DNA from: Isoetes taiwanensis
Taxonomy: Eukaryota; Streptophyta; Lycopodiopsida; Isoetales; Isoetaceae
Reading direction: 5' to 3'
Length of the DNA stretch: 64,000 nt
Assembly (NCBI GenBank): GCA_021234155.1
Contig: JAJEKV010000025.1
Span: 17,603,094 to 17,667,093, forward strand
Made by a program: the position numbers and the translations under genes. Shown in pieces: positions 12,480-23,842 of this stretch; position 1 is the first letter of the stretch, and each line of letters starts with the position of its first letter. The notes below the pieces were generated by a model, which was given only the letters and a program-made list of their open reading frames with translations, was not told the origin of the DNA and did no database searches.

Positions 12480-12950
12480 CTACATTTCTTTGTCAAATTT
12501 ATGAGCTTCGGAACCTACAAAAGATGAGCACATCAGTATTTTATAGCCCAAGAGGATTCAAGCAAATAACTAATAAATAAACATAAGGATCTCCACGTTT
12601 GCCCCCATATGGCTGATATTAGACCAGTAGAAATGATGGCCCATGAAGAAACTAATGATTTCAAAATAGATAACGAATAAAATAGAATTTCTTGCAGCAT
12701 CTAAAGTCATCCATCTTCGCTTTTGCCTTCTACATGGCAACTTATAGGTTTCTTTGTCAAAATTGTGGGCTTCAAAACCTGGAAGAAAGATGTGCAGATC
12801 AGTATTTTTTATTCCAAAAGGATTCGAGCAAACAACTGATAAATGAACATAAGGATCTCAACATTACCCCAATATGACCGATAGTAGGCTAGCTGAAATG
12901 ATGACCCATGAAGAAACTGATTTTAGAATAGGCAGTGAACAAAACAACGT
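12480..12950. repeat. Diverged direct duplication, ~205 bp, offset ~267 bp
   Basis: The block at about 12,480-12,685 ('ttctttgtcaaa', 'catcagtatttta', 'aacataaggatctc', 'cccatgaagaaact') recurs at about 12,745-12,950 in the same order with many substitutions. No coding frame is conserved across both copies. A local segmental duplication is the simplest reading. Confidence 0.75.
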
Positions 12951-13403
12951 TAGTTCTTGATCTGAAAAGAATTTTAGACTTCATCCCTCAGAAGAACAAC
13001 AGAATGTGAAGCAAATCCAACCTCCTCCATTAATCGTAGTGGCCAATGAATATCCTGTTTCACTAGTTCGTGGTAAAGAACTGGTGCCTCTCCACACATT
13101 CCTACAAAGATTAACTTGTCTTGACTTATATCTTATGCAGTGATGCATCTTCAGGTTAGTTTGTGGCATTCTAGTATTTATGAAGAATATATAGTCATTC
13201 TAACTTTGCATGGACTAACGAGAACGAGATTTCTAGTGAATTTTCCTCTAAATCATCTAATCTCAATAAGCTTGCATGATTTGGTGGGATTTCTTTCCTA
13301 TGATAAATAATAGAATAGAATAGAATAGAATTGTTTTCATCGTCCACGGAGACCAATCGGCCTATGGGACCCAATACAAAAAGCGCAGCAGTCACATTAC
13401 TGC

Positions 13404-13448
13404 CCGGATTAAAAAACCCCCGCCCCGAAGGGTTTTCGAGGGAAAAAC
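13404..13448 (-). repeat. LINE 3' UTR hairpin motif
   Basis: On the plus strand 'ggattaaaaaacccccgc' is followed by 'gaagggttttcgaggg'. In the LINE sense the C-rich and G-rich halves can pair as a hairpin. The same motif occurs near 20,591-20,628, 34,566-34,605 and 35,546-35,588, each in a LINE-derived context. In some LINEs such a conserved 3' structure is what the reverse transcriptase recognises; that role here is inference. Confidence 0.65.
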
Positions 13449-13498
13449 TGTGGCAGCAATAAGACTGCTGACATCAATTAAATGATTCAGGGGGCATA

Positions 13499-13976
13499 TC
13501 ACGAGCCCCTCAAGTCCAATACTTCCTGAATGTATGATCCGAGTGGCCTTGCGAAGTCGGTGCCCGATATCATGTGTAGCGGCTCATCAGGTCTAATCAA
13601 CTGAGCATAGCGTGTCCGAATCTGATCATATGCTGGGCAGCTCTGGAAAGTGTGACACTCATCCTCAACAGCTCCCGTCTGGCAGCACTGACAAATCCTA
13701 TCCTGACGTGGCTCCCCAATCCATCGACCTGTCTCAATCCGGAGATGGTGGGCACCTGTGCGAATGGAGGCGATATGCCTGCGCTTTTTCATGGGCAGAT
13801 GTGAATGTAGGTAGCGCTGTGGGCCTCGTTCTAATGTGGGATTTATGTCTTTGTTTGTAATGTCTTTTTTTTGACTTGCTCGAGCCCTGGAATCCTAAAG
13901 CTTCTTTGGAGAAACAAGCATCAAGGTAACATCTCAGGCTGTCACGATCTGCCTCTGTTTCTACCTGGATCCACAT
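13499..13976 (-). pseudogene. LINE ORF2 C-terminal Cys/His region, frameshifted
   Basis: The protein segment 'IASIRTGAHHLRIETGRW' followed by 'RICQCCQTGAVEDECHTF' and 'CPAYDQIR' is a CxxC-x-H-x-C knuckle typical of the end of plant LINE ORF2 proteins. A second frame (13,734-13,976) carries the upstream part ('VETEADRDSLRCYLDACF'), so at least one frameshift separates them. Equivalent fragments lie at 20,659-21,132 and 35,483-36,261. Confidence 0.85.
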
Positions 13977-14552
13977 GTGCTCCTGGACATTCCATCTAGT
14001 TAGCTACTGCACTCTTTTATCCTTCCAACAATTCTTGAGTCGTTGTGGTCCCATTGCCACTGCATAAGCCAAGTCGCGGTGAAGCGATCATCATCCATAT
14101 TTACCACCTTACGGAAATAGGCGATGTATGTGTCTATCAAGGGCGGCTTCGCCGAAGTGGCGAGAAACCCGCTCTCCCAACAAAATTTGATATGGGACCT
14201 TGGATTTCACTCAGAGTGCCGTGCTAAGAAGGCCTTCACTTTTGTTCTAAGTCGCTCCAAGTAGCAAGGGACACCACTGGGCCCCAGACTTCAACTCCGT
14301 ACAAAAGAACGGGCTCTACCAATACCACGAACGGATGTGCACGATGCCCCAATCATATAGTTACGCTCTGTGGTTATTGTTCTCGCATTGCATAGAGTGC
14401 TTTCCGGCCTGCTTTGCTACGCAATCTTATGGAAGTGTCCCAAAGATAGTGTAGAAGGAAACTCCACTCCCGGATACTTGTAGGTGGGTGTCACCTCCAC
14501 TTGTTGCCCTCGATAAGTGAATGAAGGGGCCTTGGATGGCGCGAGGATGAGA

Positions 14553-15788
14553 TTAAGACCACTTTGGTCTTGGCGGATTGACCTTCATGTCTGTGGGTTT
14601 GGCGTAATGTATTCCGAGAGCATCTAAGTGAGGCTTGATATCCTCCGGAGTGTGAGCTAAGAGGTCAACATCATCTGCATAGATGAGTTGTCTGATGACC
14701 TGATGCAAAAGTTGGGTCCCGCCACCCCCATTGTCCATGAGCCAGTGTTCCAACTGGTCAATGTACAGACCAAACAATGTTGGGGAAAGAGGACATCCCT
14801 GGCGGACCCCAATACTGCTAGTGAATGGTTGTCCCGTCATCCGCGATCGGCCTCGTACAACTCTCGTATTACAACCTTATCTCTTGCATTTTGCATATCC
14901 ACGGGAACCTCTAGTTGCCGCAATCTTTCCCATAACTTTTCCCCGAGGCACCGGTGTCAAAAGCCTTCGCAAAGTCAACAAAGCAACAATACAGTCCCGC
15001 CGACGGTTTTACTTATCCTCAACCAAAGTCCTCAATGTGAAGATATGATCAATGGTTGAATGCCGGGTCTCGAATCCCTTTGTGTGAGCTCGCACACCTG
15101 TTGCTTCTGCCCACCTGGTCAACTGTTGCTCAATAATGCCAGCTAGCAGTTTGGCAAACACCGAACTGACCATGATTGTTCGGTAATTGGTTGGACTATG
15201 TGGATCTCCTGCCTTGTAAATGGGGACAACTCTGCTTGTGGTCCATCTTTGGGGGAATCCTTCTGTCAGAGCTCTGTGAACATAGTGGTTAGCCATAGGG
15301 CTGGTACCATAGGCTCCCCGCCCACTTGAGCAACTCTGCACGCATACCATCCGGTCCGTTGCTTTCCCATTGGCCAAACGCTGCAGACCCTGGGTAACAT
15401 CATCCTCTGTGATTTCTAATGTCGGACCATTCTGTGGGGGTATGAGTGCTCGTGTCCCTTGAGGATCATAGAGTTGCTGCAGGTATTGTTCCCACTGCTC
15501 ATTAGTGATGTTCCCCGTAGGCTGGGCTGGCTTTTCAAGAACCTTTAGCCAAAAGATTCTAGGATGGCTTTTCAACATGGAAAACATTTCCCTTTGATGA
15601 CGTGCAATGTACTGAGATTTCTTTGCCTTCAAGAAAGCACGATACTGTGTGGTGGCATGTGGGCGCATTGCAGGATCTGTGATCTGGCGGAGCCGGCATT
15701 TGTATTCCTTACACTCAGCATCAAACCACCGACACGGGGAATGTTGCGATCCACAATGATACCTCTTGGGCATGCTATCCCAAAACAT
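14553..15788 (-). pseudogene. LINE reverse transcriptase domain, interrupted
   Basis: Fingers and palm of a non-LTR reverse transcriptase in two minus-strand frames. 15,009-15,788 has 'RVVPIYKAGDPHSPTNYR' and 'KGFETRHSTIDHIFTLR'. 14,553-14,840 has the 'GVRQGCPLSPTLFGLYID' box and the catalytic 'LIYADDVDLLA' (YADD, active-site aspartates present). The join between them, and an internal region near 15,300 where the expected DGM-type motif is scrambled, show frameshifts. Confidence 0.92.
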
Positions 15789-15843
15789 CCTTCCTCACGC
15801 GAATGAGTACCAAGGAGCTCAATCAGCTGACCCGTTTGTTGCT

Positions 15844-16811
15844 CTAAGCGTGGGGGCACGCAAAATTCCCGAAAAGGTCATCTATGAGCATATCAAAGAT
15901 AATCCTTTGCCTGCTCATAATCCAATTGCAAGCGAGGTATACAAGGAGCTGCCAGTAGAAGGGTTCTAGCGACTGCCAAATAGCTAACCGCAGGTAGAGT
16001 GGAAGGTGATCCGAGTCCGCCTCCTCATCTCTACCGCTCCTGCGCCTCACCCGAAAGTGGTTGATCAAATGTACATCCCGCTTTCGGCTGACTAATAGAT
16101 AGTCCACCACACTAGATCCTCCACACCGATTCTCTTGTCTGCAGGTGCACTTTGCTGGGAGGAAGGCCACCGTGCGCCATTACAAATTACCAAGTCAAAG
16201 ACACCACATAGTAGAAGCAACTGCCTACCAAAGCGTGACGACTATCATCATCGATGTTCGTGGGCCAAAGCGCCTCCAAGGGAGACACTTTGTAACACAT
16301 CCCGGAGCCAAAGGATCAAGTCTCATGGGCTGCTCTACTCGTCAGGGGCATTGAAGTCCCCAAGGAGTACCACACTACCCAACTGTTTATGTTGTTGTAT
16401 GTCATCATATAGATCGACATATGGAGCTAGCCTGTCCACATCCGAAAGTGGGCATGGTAAAAGTTGCTTTCGCATGTGGAAAGTAGCAAGCGCCAAGAAG
16501 AGAGGGTTGCCACTACAATTCACGCACCCGCACCCACAAGTACCGGGTTGTGTCTCACAATCTTGTGCGTGAAGACCGACCGTGCAAAGACTCCCCGGTA
16601 ATAACAGGCAACCCTCCATGTCCCCTCTTGCCCTGTGCAAATGGCTGAAGACCGAGAAATGTTGATAGCCTAAAAGATCGGGCCTCTTTGTCCCTGCGTG
16701 CTCCCATGTCTCCATGAGGAAGATGAGATTCATACCCCAGACAACAGAGTTGAGACTATCCCCTTCCGCCATGGGAAACCTCGACAATTCGGGGAGACCA
16801 CCTGAAGGCAC
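15844..16811 (-). pseudogene. LINE AP-type endonuclease, interrupted
   Basis: Two minus-strand frames carry the endonuclease. 16,335-16,811 has 'LIFLMETW' (N-terminal catalytic Glu region) and 'LGSVVLLGDFNA' (GDFN). 15,844-16,170 has 'SSVVDYLLVS' and 'DSDHLPLYLRL', the C-terminal SDHxP box with its catalytic histidine. The key residues are visible but fall in different frames, so no continuous enzyme is encoded. Confidence 0.88.
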
Positions 16812-16888
16812 ATTCCCTATTTGTTAGCAGCCAGAGGCATGCGCAGATTGAGTTGTGGGGGAAGAGTGGGAAGCGGTAGCGCATCGAG

Positions 16889-17521
16889 TCATGTGGACAG
16901 AGTGAGAAGCAGTAGGGGTTGGGGTAGAGTGAGAAGCAAGAGGAGTTGGGGTGGCATATGACTGAGGAGTAGTGGCAGCGGCAAGCAGGGCATGGGGCTG
17001 GAGCGTGGCGGTGGAGGAGCATGATCGAGGAGGAGGTGGGGGCTACAGCTGAATGGCCCCAGGGTCTCCAACATTCTTGAGCTTTTAAAATGTGCATCTT
17101 GCCTCGAACTAGTCCTGCAGCTCCTTCTTGACAAATGGATGCCTCGAACCTTGGTGAGCTCACGCCTGCGGGACTCTTGTTGCGCTAGGGTGGGGTCTCG
17201 GTCCGCATACAAGGATGTTCCCTTCAATTGCTTGCCCTGACGCAGTATGGCATCCCGTACTTGCATATCTGCTACTGTGAATATGACAATACGGTTGTAG
17301 GCAGAACGTCGAGCACCATGACGGCTGGCTCGAGCAATGTGTACAGGCCCAGGCAATGTCATAAGATTGATGATCTGCATCTGGAGTTGGTGAATGAGAT
17401 TCTCTCCCTCTTCTTCCGGCAGGCCACGGATCATCAAATTATGACCTCTCCGTCTGCGTTCACTAAGCTCACGTGGATCAAAGGGGAAGGTTTTGCAAGC
17501 TATTTTGATTTTTCTAACCAT
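16889..17521 (-). pseudogene. LINE ORF1-like RNA-binding protein
   Basis: 'RRRRGHNLMIRGLPEEEGEN', 'RIVIFTVADMQVRDAILRQG' and 'SLYADRDPTLAQQESRRREL' follow the layout of an L1 ORF1p RRM with its basic C-terminal domain. ORF1p normally coats LINE RNA. The last ~70 residues (Pro/Leu-rich 'PLLLSHMPPQLLLLLTLP') are probably read out of frame. The start is uncertain because the 5' end of the LINE may be truncated. Confidence 0.7.
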
Positions 17522-18349
17522 GTGTCGTCCTAGTTCTTGTTAGGATGGCATTCTTCACCTTTAGTTTCTTACCTTTAAAGCCGAAAGACCACCAAAGGCT
17601 GCTAGGGATGGCAGTACGGAGGTAGATAAGTGCAATTTAATACGTGTCTATGCAGTTATGAACATCTGACATGCAGGAAAAAAACATCTGGTAAAATCCA
17701 TAACTTTAGAAGGTGGTTGATACAAAACAAAAATAAGTAGCTTGATATAATGTTATTATGATGATTCACATCCCAGTGATACTTGAAGGACAAATAATTT
17801 TTGCAATGTGTTCTCCATAATTATTTGATGGTGTCTTAATGACTGTCCCATGTTCATCTTTGGATTTTGTTTGCATCACCTGCATGATTTTTTGTAACTA
17901 GAAAGGACTGTAAAAATATTCGTTTCACTCCTAAATGGTATTTGCCCTCATGTTTCCCAAGCATATTTATATGTATTTGTTCTCATATGAGAATTGGCAT
18001 AAGGGTTTGACATAAGCACGTAAGCTGGAGTATAAATGGGTCTAAATGAACAATAACATCAAAAGCATCTTTTGGCTATCAATGTTGATGTGCATACTAC
18101 TTTCAGTAAGCAAAGTCTTCCATTGATAAATGGCGAAAGTCTTATATTGACAAACTTGAGGTTGCATAGTAGCTTGAAGCAAGTCTTCAGCCATGCTAAG
18201 ATGACCTGCAAGGCCAGCAGCAGCGGGTGCCCAAGGAAGAGAAAGGGAAAGGAAAAAGTGGCATAGTGGGATGAAGAATGACAGGAGCGGGAAAGAAGGG
18301 AAAGAAGACGGCAAGAGCGTAAACGCCCAAGAGGAGCCGAGGATAGACC

Positions 18350-18760
18350 ATGGGGGAACTGGTCATCCAAGAGCCTCGCAAGAGATGGAACCCAGGAGGA
18401 GGAGGAGGAGGAGGAGGAGGAGGGGGGGAGGGAGGGGAGGAGGAGTCCAGCCCCAATGCTCGACTGCCATTCCAAGTGTTGGCCAAGCCACCAAAATCAA
18501 TGAAGAAGCAAAAGGCAAGGAAGAAAGCCTTCAATGTCAAACACGATATCGAGTTTGAGAAGAAGAAGGTGGCCTTCAAGATCTACATCCGACGGTGGAC
18601 TAGATACAATGAATGGTACTGCAAGCAGAACGTGCAGAAGTTCATGAAGGGTGGTAGACCGATTCAAGCTAATAAGATGTACACCTCTCTGATGAGAATG
18701 GGTGCTCCAAATCACAAGAAAAGGGATCATATGCCTCCATCTACTTGCTCCAGTTGGTAG
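18350..18760 (+). CDS. Uncharacterised basic protein, 136 aa
   Basis: An open frame with a glycine run (GGA repeats) followed by a basic segment ('MKKQKARKKAFNVKHDIEFE', 'AFKIYIRRWTRYNEWYC'). I do not recognise a family. The downstream half looks protein-like (charged, aromatic, well-mixed composition) while the glycine run is a simple repeat. It may be an exon of a larger gene or chance. A shifted frame on the same strand covers the same GGA run and shows how repeat-driven that part is. Confidence 0.25.
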   Translation: MGELVIQEPRKRWNPGGGGGGGGGGGEGGEEESSPNARLPFQVLAKPPKSMKKQKARKKAFNVKHDIEFEKKKVAFKIYIRRWTRYNEWYCKQNVQKFMKGGRPIQANKMYTSLMRMGAPNHKKRDHMPPSTCSSW

Positions 18761-18892
18761 CCAGCTTGAATATTATGCCTAAGTTGCTGAACAGGATTGG
18801 ATATGTAGGGTAGTATTGGGTTGGGACTTCCCAGAAATAATCATCTGTGTTAATATTAGATTTTATATATGTTAGGGCTCTTTAATTGACCT

Positions 18893-19130
18893 TTACAGAT
18901 CTTCTCGAAGGCCTTTCATATGGTGCCTTGATAAGGTCTTCATGCACGCATGGAATGTCTTGGGGTTCCTTCTTCCCTCAGAGGAGCAGTTGCTAGATTC
19001 TATGAGGAGGTTATTACAAAACTAATAGCTCAAATACCAGTAGAGATTCAAAGCACAATTGGAGTCCGGCAAGTTTTTCCATTCTCTCTAGCCCTCTTTG
19101 GACTCTACATTGATGAGTTATAGAAGAGCA
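18893..19130 (+). pseudogene. LINE reverse transcriptase fragment, plus strand
   Basis: Translated with stops and one shift, this reads 'FSKAFHMVP', then 'KVFMHAWNVLGFLLPSEEQL', then 'IGVRQVFPFSLALFGLYIDE'. This matches the palm boxes of the LINE at 14,553-15,059 ('GVRQGCPLSPTLFGLYID'). Tandem stops after the first box, and Gly-Cys changed to Val-Phe in the QG box, show that it is dead. It is in the opposite orientation to the LINE at 13.3-17.6 kb and belongs to a different insertion. Confidence 0.8.
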
Positions 19131-19755
19131 GATAAAAAACATGCAATTAGCATAATGTTCTACACATACTCTTAGCAACTTGAGGACAACAACCTAAAGC
19201 AACTCAAAGAGCAAATTGAAGAATTAACTTCTCAAAAGGTTCAATGCACTAATTACTTTAGTATTCTTGGTAACTTAACTGATTATTTTTGTAAGATACT
19301 GAGGACTCTAACTTGCTTCCATCTCCATCATCACATTTAATCTCTCACCAAAATACCAAAATGATTTGCCAAACCTTCCCCTTACTAAAAGTTCCACTTG
19401 TCCTCAACTTCATGATACCATTGACCTCACATACTCATATAAGCCTCCACCCCTTAAGGGCAAAGCTTAACACCCAATTGGGCTATCCTCAACAAACGTA
19501 TCTTCGAGAGAGGCTGAATTTTGGGATAGGAAGACTTAACGGAAAACAATTTAGCCACTAAAGTACCGCTCTAGCAAATTCACAAATCCAAGGAAAAAGT
19601 TAGGCTTAAGAATTGGATTAGGCGGGGATTTAAAAATTCATAAACGATTGGAAGATTATCCCAAGCAATCAATCCACAACACAAAATGCATTACAAAATA
19701 TAAGTTAAGACTTATCAGGATGGAAAATCAAATGGGAAGTTGATTATGAAGAGGT

Positions 19756-20520
19756 CAAGCTCTGATACAACCACTGATTCGAAGGAGTGGTTACAAGGTT
19801 TGACTCGGATGTCAGAAACGTGTTCATTGGTCTTCAATCTTGTCGCAATTGTACTATAGCTAGTCCACTTTTGTTGGTATTATCAGTTCGCGATGTCACC
19901 AAGGCTGGTCGTCGGAAAGCTGTAGTTGTTCCTTGGTGGATTGGCCAAATGTTCGCTCCTCGAATAGAATAGAATAGAATAGAATAGACTGTTATCGTCC
20001 ACGAAGACTAATCGGATGTGGATAGGCTAGACCCCCATGTTGATCTATATGATGACATATATCAGCATAAGCAGTTGGGCAGTGTCATACTCCTTGGAGA
20101 CTTCAATGCACGCACCGGGGTAGAACAACCCATGAGATTTGATCCCTTGACTGATGATGTATTGCAGCTACGTCCTGCAAAAGGAGCTTGGCCACGAACA
20201 TCAGATGGCAATCAGGTCACGCGCTATGGTAGACAGTTGCTTTTGCTCTGTGGTATCTTTGACCTGGTAATCTGCAATGGACTGGTGTTAGAATCAGAAC
20301 TTGGGATTCGAACCCAAGTATGCCAAACCTCTGTCTCCTTCACAATCTCCTCCACCAAATCCTTCTGGTCAGCAAAACTCAAACTCTTCTCTGTGATACC
20401 TTTACAACGTCAACCTTCCCCTTTTATAGTTTTAATTTTCACCGACATCGGTTGCCCCATCCTTTTTGAAAAGGCTTTTTGTTTCTTAACTTTAGAAAAA
20501 GATTTGCTACCCTTTTAATA
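19756..20520 (-). mobile_element. LTR-like sequence with tRNA-primer site, split by a LINE insertion
   Basis: On the minus strand, bases near 19,775-19,757 read 'gtggttgtatcagagc', resembling the initiator-Met-tRNA primer-binding site (TGGTATCAGAGC) found just after a 5' LTR. Upstream on that strand, 20,287-20,520 contains a strong TATA box ('actataaaagggg' near 20,430) suited to an LTR promoter. A LINE insertion (19,960-20,285) sits between the two parts. The outer LTR end was not located, so this is a partial, provisional call. The minus-strand motif 'cttgggttcgaatcccaag' near 20,300 is also B-box-like. Confidence 0.45.
19960..20285. mobile_element. 5'-inverted (twin-primed) LINE insertion
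   Basis: The plus strand begins with (AATAG)n and 'atcgtccacgaagactaatcgg', the reverse complement of the LINE 3' end seen at 13,335-13,365. After only ~35 bp it switches to plus-strand endonuclease coding sequence: 'LDPHVDLYDDI', 'LGSVILLGDFNA', 'GRQLLLLCGIFDLVICNG'. A LINE 3' end in one orientation fused to an internal LINE segment in the other is the signature of twin-priming. The endonuclease part is close to the 13.3-kb LINE ('VVLLGDFNA'). Confidence 0.75.
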
Positions 20521-21140
20521 GAAGGAAGGAAGGAAGGAAGGAAGGAAGTATATTTTAACGTCCACGGAGGCCAACTGGCTCTACCACTGGGATGAAAAAA
20601 CCCCCCGTGTGGGAGGAAAAACCCTTGTAGTAGGCGTTGAGAGGCCCTATTTGGGCGCTCAAATTCCCTGTGCTGTGAGGGACTCCCTGACGGTGGAGAC
20701 TTGCAGAATGTAGGACGCAAGACGTGCCACCATTGGCGAAGCCAATAGTTGGTGAATTGCTATCTCAGAGCATCTGAGATCGGCATGAGCTTCTCGGATG
20801 TGTGCATATGTTGGGCATTCCTGTAGAGCATGGTGTTCATCTTCTACTATCTGCATGTGACAGCACTGGCATAATCTCTCATGCCAGGGGATTCCCTGCC
20901 CTCCATCCGTACCCCAGTGGCCTGTCTCAATTCTGAGATGGTGGGACCCTGTCCTTATTGCAGCTATAGCTCTTCGTTTCTTGGTGGAAATGTGTGCCTT
21001 CAGATACTGGTGGGGGCCGTGTTCAAGCGACGGATTGACCTGTGTGTGGTAGTGCTCTGTTTTGGGCTTTGCAAGAGTGGGCGCATCCCACAGAGAGGCA
21101 GCAAAGCGCGCATTCAATAAAGGCCTTAACATTTTTCAAA
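20521..21140 (-). mobile_element. 5'-truncated LINE with GGAA-repeat tail
   Basis: The 3' tail on the plus strand is (GGAA)n at 20,521-20,548, followed by the LINE terminal motif 'cgtccacggaggccaact', the hairpin motif (20,591-20,628) and the minus-strand C-terminal ORF2 segment (20,659-21,132): 'KKRRAIAAIRTGSHHLRIET', 'RLCQCCHMQIVEDEHHALQE', 'CPTYAHIREAH'. The element stops near 21,140, so only the last ~0.6 kb was copied. The tail unit differs from the AATAG tails of the neighbouring copies. Confidence 0.85.
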
Positions 21141-21960
21141 GGGGTTCGTGGCCTTATAATGGATTAAAGACGGCCCTTGTCTTTGCTAAACGTCCCTTTG
21201 ATTAATGGTCCCTATTGCTAATATAAATCCTAAAGGTTTGACTTAGAAGTTACAAGATTTTGGCGTCTATATTCTAACTTTTTTTCTCATTCTCTTGCTC
21301 CTCATAGCCACTCCCCCGGGCAACAACATATCAGTAAATGAAGCACCTCATAATAAATAACAACAGCCCAAAATGCCAGTAAAGGAGACGATTTCAGAAC
21401 AACTCCATTATGATGGAACCATTGTGCTCATTTTGGTCATAACAAATTCCAAAATGTGGAGAATTTAAAGGACTCCAGAATGCCAAAGTTTCTCCTTAAC
21501 TTATTTTATCAACAAACACTTTGGTGATAGGTATGTTGTCATACCATTTGACCAATACAAAGTACTTCTTGTTAACAAACTTCTACTCAAAGCCGCTTAT
21601 TCTCTATATACCTCCATAACAACTTGGCAAAGGATTACAAGTTGTAAAAAACAGTAGACAAAACAAGAGCTTCTCAGCATTTACAATGGTTTTAGCCTCT
21701 CCTTTAATCTTGGATTAGCAAGCACAATATGATAATAAATGAGAGAAATGGTGCAATGAGTTTAGGCAAGCCTACAATAATAGCCTCCTAAATGGAACAA
21801 GCTTTTGAGGTGCAATTTTTATTAAACAACTACCCACTGCAACGTGATTGAATAGACCACTTAACTGGAACTCTTGAGCAATTTGGGCCTTTATCACAAA
21901 AAGTTGTATAAGTATATACAATAGATATTCCCACATACCCTCCTCCTTCTGTCTTCATGA
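21140..21960. other. No recognisable gene
   Basis: AT-rich sequence between the LINE fragment and the satellite. No terminal repeats, motifs or convincing reading frames were seen. Confidence 0.35.
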
Positions 21961-21962
21961 TC

Positions 21963-23842
21963 TTCATAGAATCTTGGAGAATCTAGAGGAATCTTGGGGT
22001 ATTCTTTTAGAATCTAGAGGAATCTAAAGAAATTTTCATAAAATCTTTAAGAATCTATAGGATTCTAAATGGAATCTTGGAGAATCTAGGAGAATCTTAA
22101 TAAAATCTAGGGGAATCTCCATAGAATCTTAAGAATCTAGAGAATCTTTGTAGAACTTTAAGAATCTAATAGAATCTTTGGAAATTTCAGAGAATCTAAG
22201 CGAATCTTTAGAGAATCTTTGGAAATCTAAGGGAAATCTTCCTAAAATTTTGAGAATCTAGATGAATCTAAATGGAATCTTAGAGAATCTAAGAGAATCT
22301 TCATAGAATCTTGGAGAATCTAGGAGAATATTCATAGAATCTTGAGAAAGCTTAGGGATCATGGAATAATCTTTGGGAATCTTAGGGAATTCTAAGAGAA
22401 TCTATGGAAAGCTAGGAGAATCTAATGAAATTATCATAAAATCTTTAAGAATCTATGGGAACTTAAATATAATCTTGGAGAATCTAACAAAATCTTAATA
22501 AAATCTATAGGTAAGGCCTCGGGTTGGGGTAACCCAACGAGGGTTCAAAACCCACTAGCTACCATCAGGTGGGAGACGTGGGTGGGTGCAAGTCCACCAA
22601 CTTGCCTTCAAACAAAAAAACGAATCGAGGGGAATCTTTGTAGAATCTTAAGGAATCTAAGGGTACTTACGGGAATCTTGGTGCAATCTTTGAAAATGTA
22701 GGGGAATATTCATAGGATCCTAGAGAATCTAGAGGAATCTCAAGAGAAGCTTAGGGATTCTAGGGAAATCTTTATAAAATCTTGGGAAATCTAAGAGAAT
22801 CTACATGGTTCAATAGAGAATCTTTGAGAATGTAAGGGAATCTAGGGGAATCTTCCTAAAATTTTTGAGAATCTAAGGGAATCTCGATGGAATCTTAGAG
22901 AATCTTCATAGAATCGTGGGGAATCTAGGAGAATCTTCATAGAATCTTGGAGAACCTAGAGAAATCATGAGATAAGCATTGGAAATCTTAAGAGAATCTA
23001 TGGAAATATAGGAGAATCTAAGGAAATTGTCATAAAATTTAAGAATCTATGGGAATTTAGATAGAATCGTGGAGAATCTAGGGGAATCTTAATAAAATCG
23101 AGGGGTAGTCTAGGGGAATCTCAAAAGAATCTATAGGAATCTCAAGTGTTTCTTTGAAAATCTAGGGGAATCTTCCTAAAATCTTTGAGAATTTAGAATA
23201 ATCTTGATGGAATCTTCGAGAATCTAGAAGAATCTTCATAGAATCTTGGAGAATCTAGAAGAATCTTGGAGAATCTAGAGGAATCTTGGGGTATCCTTTT
23301 GGAATCTCGGAAAATCTTTGGAGAATCTTAGGGAATCTCAAAAGAATCTAGGAAAATTTACATTCATAAAACCTTATAAGAATCTATGTGAATCTAGAAG
23401 GAATCTCGGGGACTCTAGGGGAATCTTAATAAAATCTGGGGGAATCTAAAGGAATCTAAGGGAATCTAGGAGAATCTAAGAGAATCTTTGAGAATCTAGG
23501 GGAGTATAAAGAAATCTTTCTAGAATCTTTAAGAATTTAGAAGAATCTTGATGGAATCTTAGAGAATCTAAGAGAATCTTCATAGAATCTTGGGGAATCT
23601 AGGAGAATCTAAGGGAATCTGAATAAACAGGGTAGCCTCTATAGAATCTTGCACATCTAGGGGAATCTTTGTAGAATCTTAAGGTATCTAAGGGGAAATC
23701 CAAGGGCATCTACGGGAATCAAGGTGCAATTCTTGGAGAAATTAGGGAATCTTCATAGGATCTTAGAGAATCTAGACGAATCTCAAGAAAATCTTAGGGA
23801 TTCTAGGGGAATCTTTATAGAATCTTGGGAAATTCAAGAGAA
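21963..23842. repeat. GAATCT satellite array, left part
   Basis: Nearly 1.9 kb of degenerate units of about 10-13 bp built on 'gaatctaggg' and 'gaatcttcata', with 'gaatctt' and 'gaatcta' alternating. A higher-order repeat is visible: the stretch ending 'cttgggaaatctaagagaat' at 22,781-22,800 recurs about 1,043 bp later at 23,824-23,842 with the same neighbours. The array resumes at 29,314 after the Helitron and is interrupted at ~22,505-22,620 by a SINE-like sequence. It has no coding capacity. Confidence 0.9.
22505..22620 (+). mobile_element. tRNA-derived SINE-like insertion
   Basis: A GC-richer, non-satellite patch inside the satellite. 'ggtaaggcctcgggttgggg' resembles a Pol III A box region and 'gagggttcaaaaccc' a B box. 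It ends in 'caaacaaaaaaa', a short A-rich tail. A relative sharing 'ggtaaggcctcaggtt' and a B box lies on the minus strand at 32,266-32,345. No clean target-site duplication was identified. Confidence 0.6.

Larger units (their letters stand above)
13310..17560 (-). mobile_element. Near full-length decayed L1-like LINE
   Basis: A minus-strand non-LTR retrotransposon with its parts in the expected order: ORF1-like RNA-binding protein (17.5-16.9 kb), AP-endonuclease (16.8-15.8 kb), reverse transcriptase (15.8-14.5 kb), a C-terminal Cys/His knuckle (13.98-13.5 kb) and a 3' UTR. The 3' end is a tandem of AATAG units (13,310-13,330 on the plus strand), not a plain poly(A). Several frameshifts and stops separate the segments, so the copy is dead. 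The 5' boundary near 17,540-17,640 and the target-site duplication are not resolved. Confidence 0.9.

Noticed and set aside
15766-16572. Plus-strand frames of 67-145 aa over the LINE
   Set aside because: Antisense of the minus-strand endonuclease and reverse-transcriptase segments, which carry the diagnostic motifs.
18059-18579. Minus-strand frames of 138 and 127 aa with Ser/Pro runs
   Set aside because: Antisense of the GGA-repeat region; composition is explained by the repeat and the plus-strand frame is slightly more protein-like.
20296-20316. tRNA gene from 'cttgggttcgaatcccaag' (minus strand)
   Set aside because: Only a T-arm-like hairpin is present; no D-arm, anticodon arm or acceptor stem accompanies it.
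22505-22620. Functional tRNA gene
   Set aside because: The B-box phrase is present but no cloverleaf with paired acceptor and anticodon stems could be drawn; SINE-like is the better reading.
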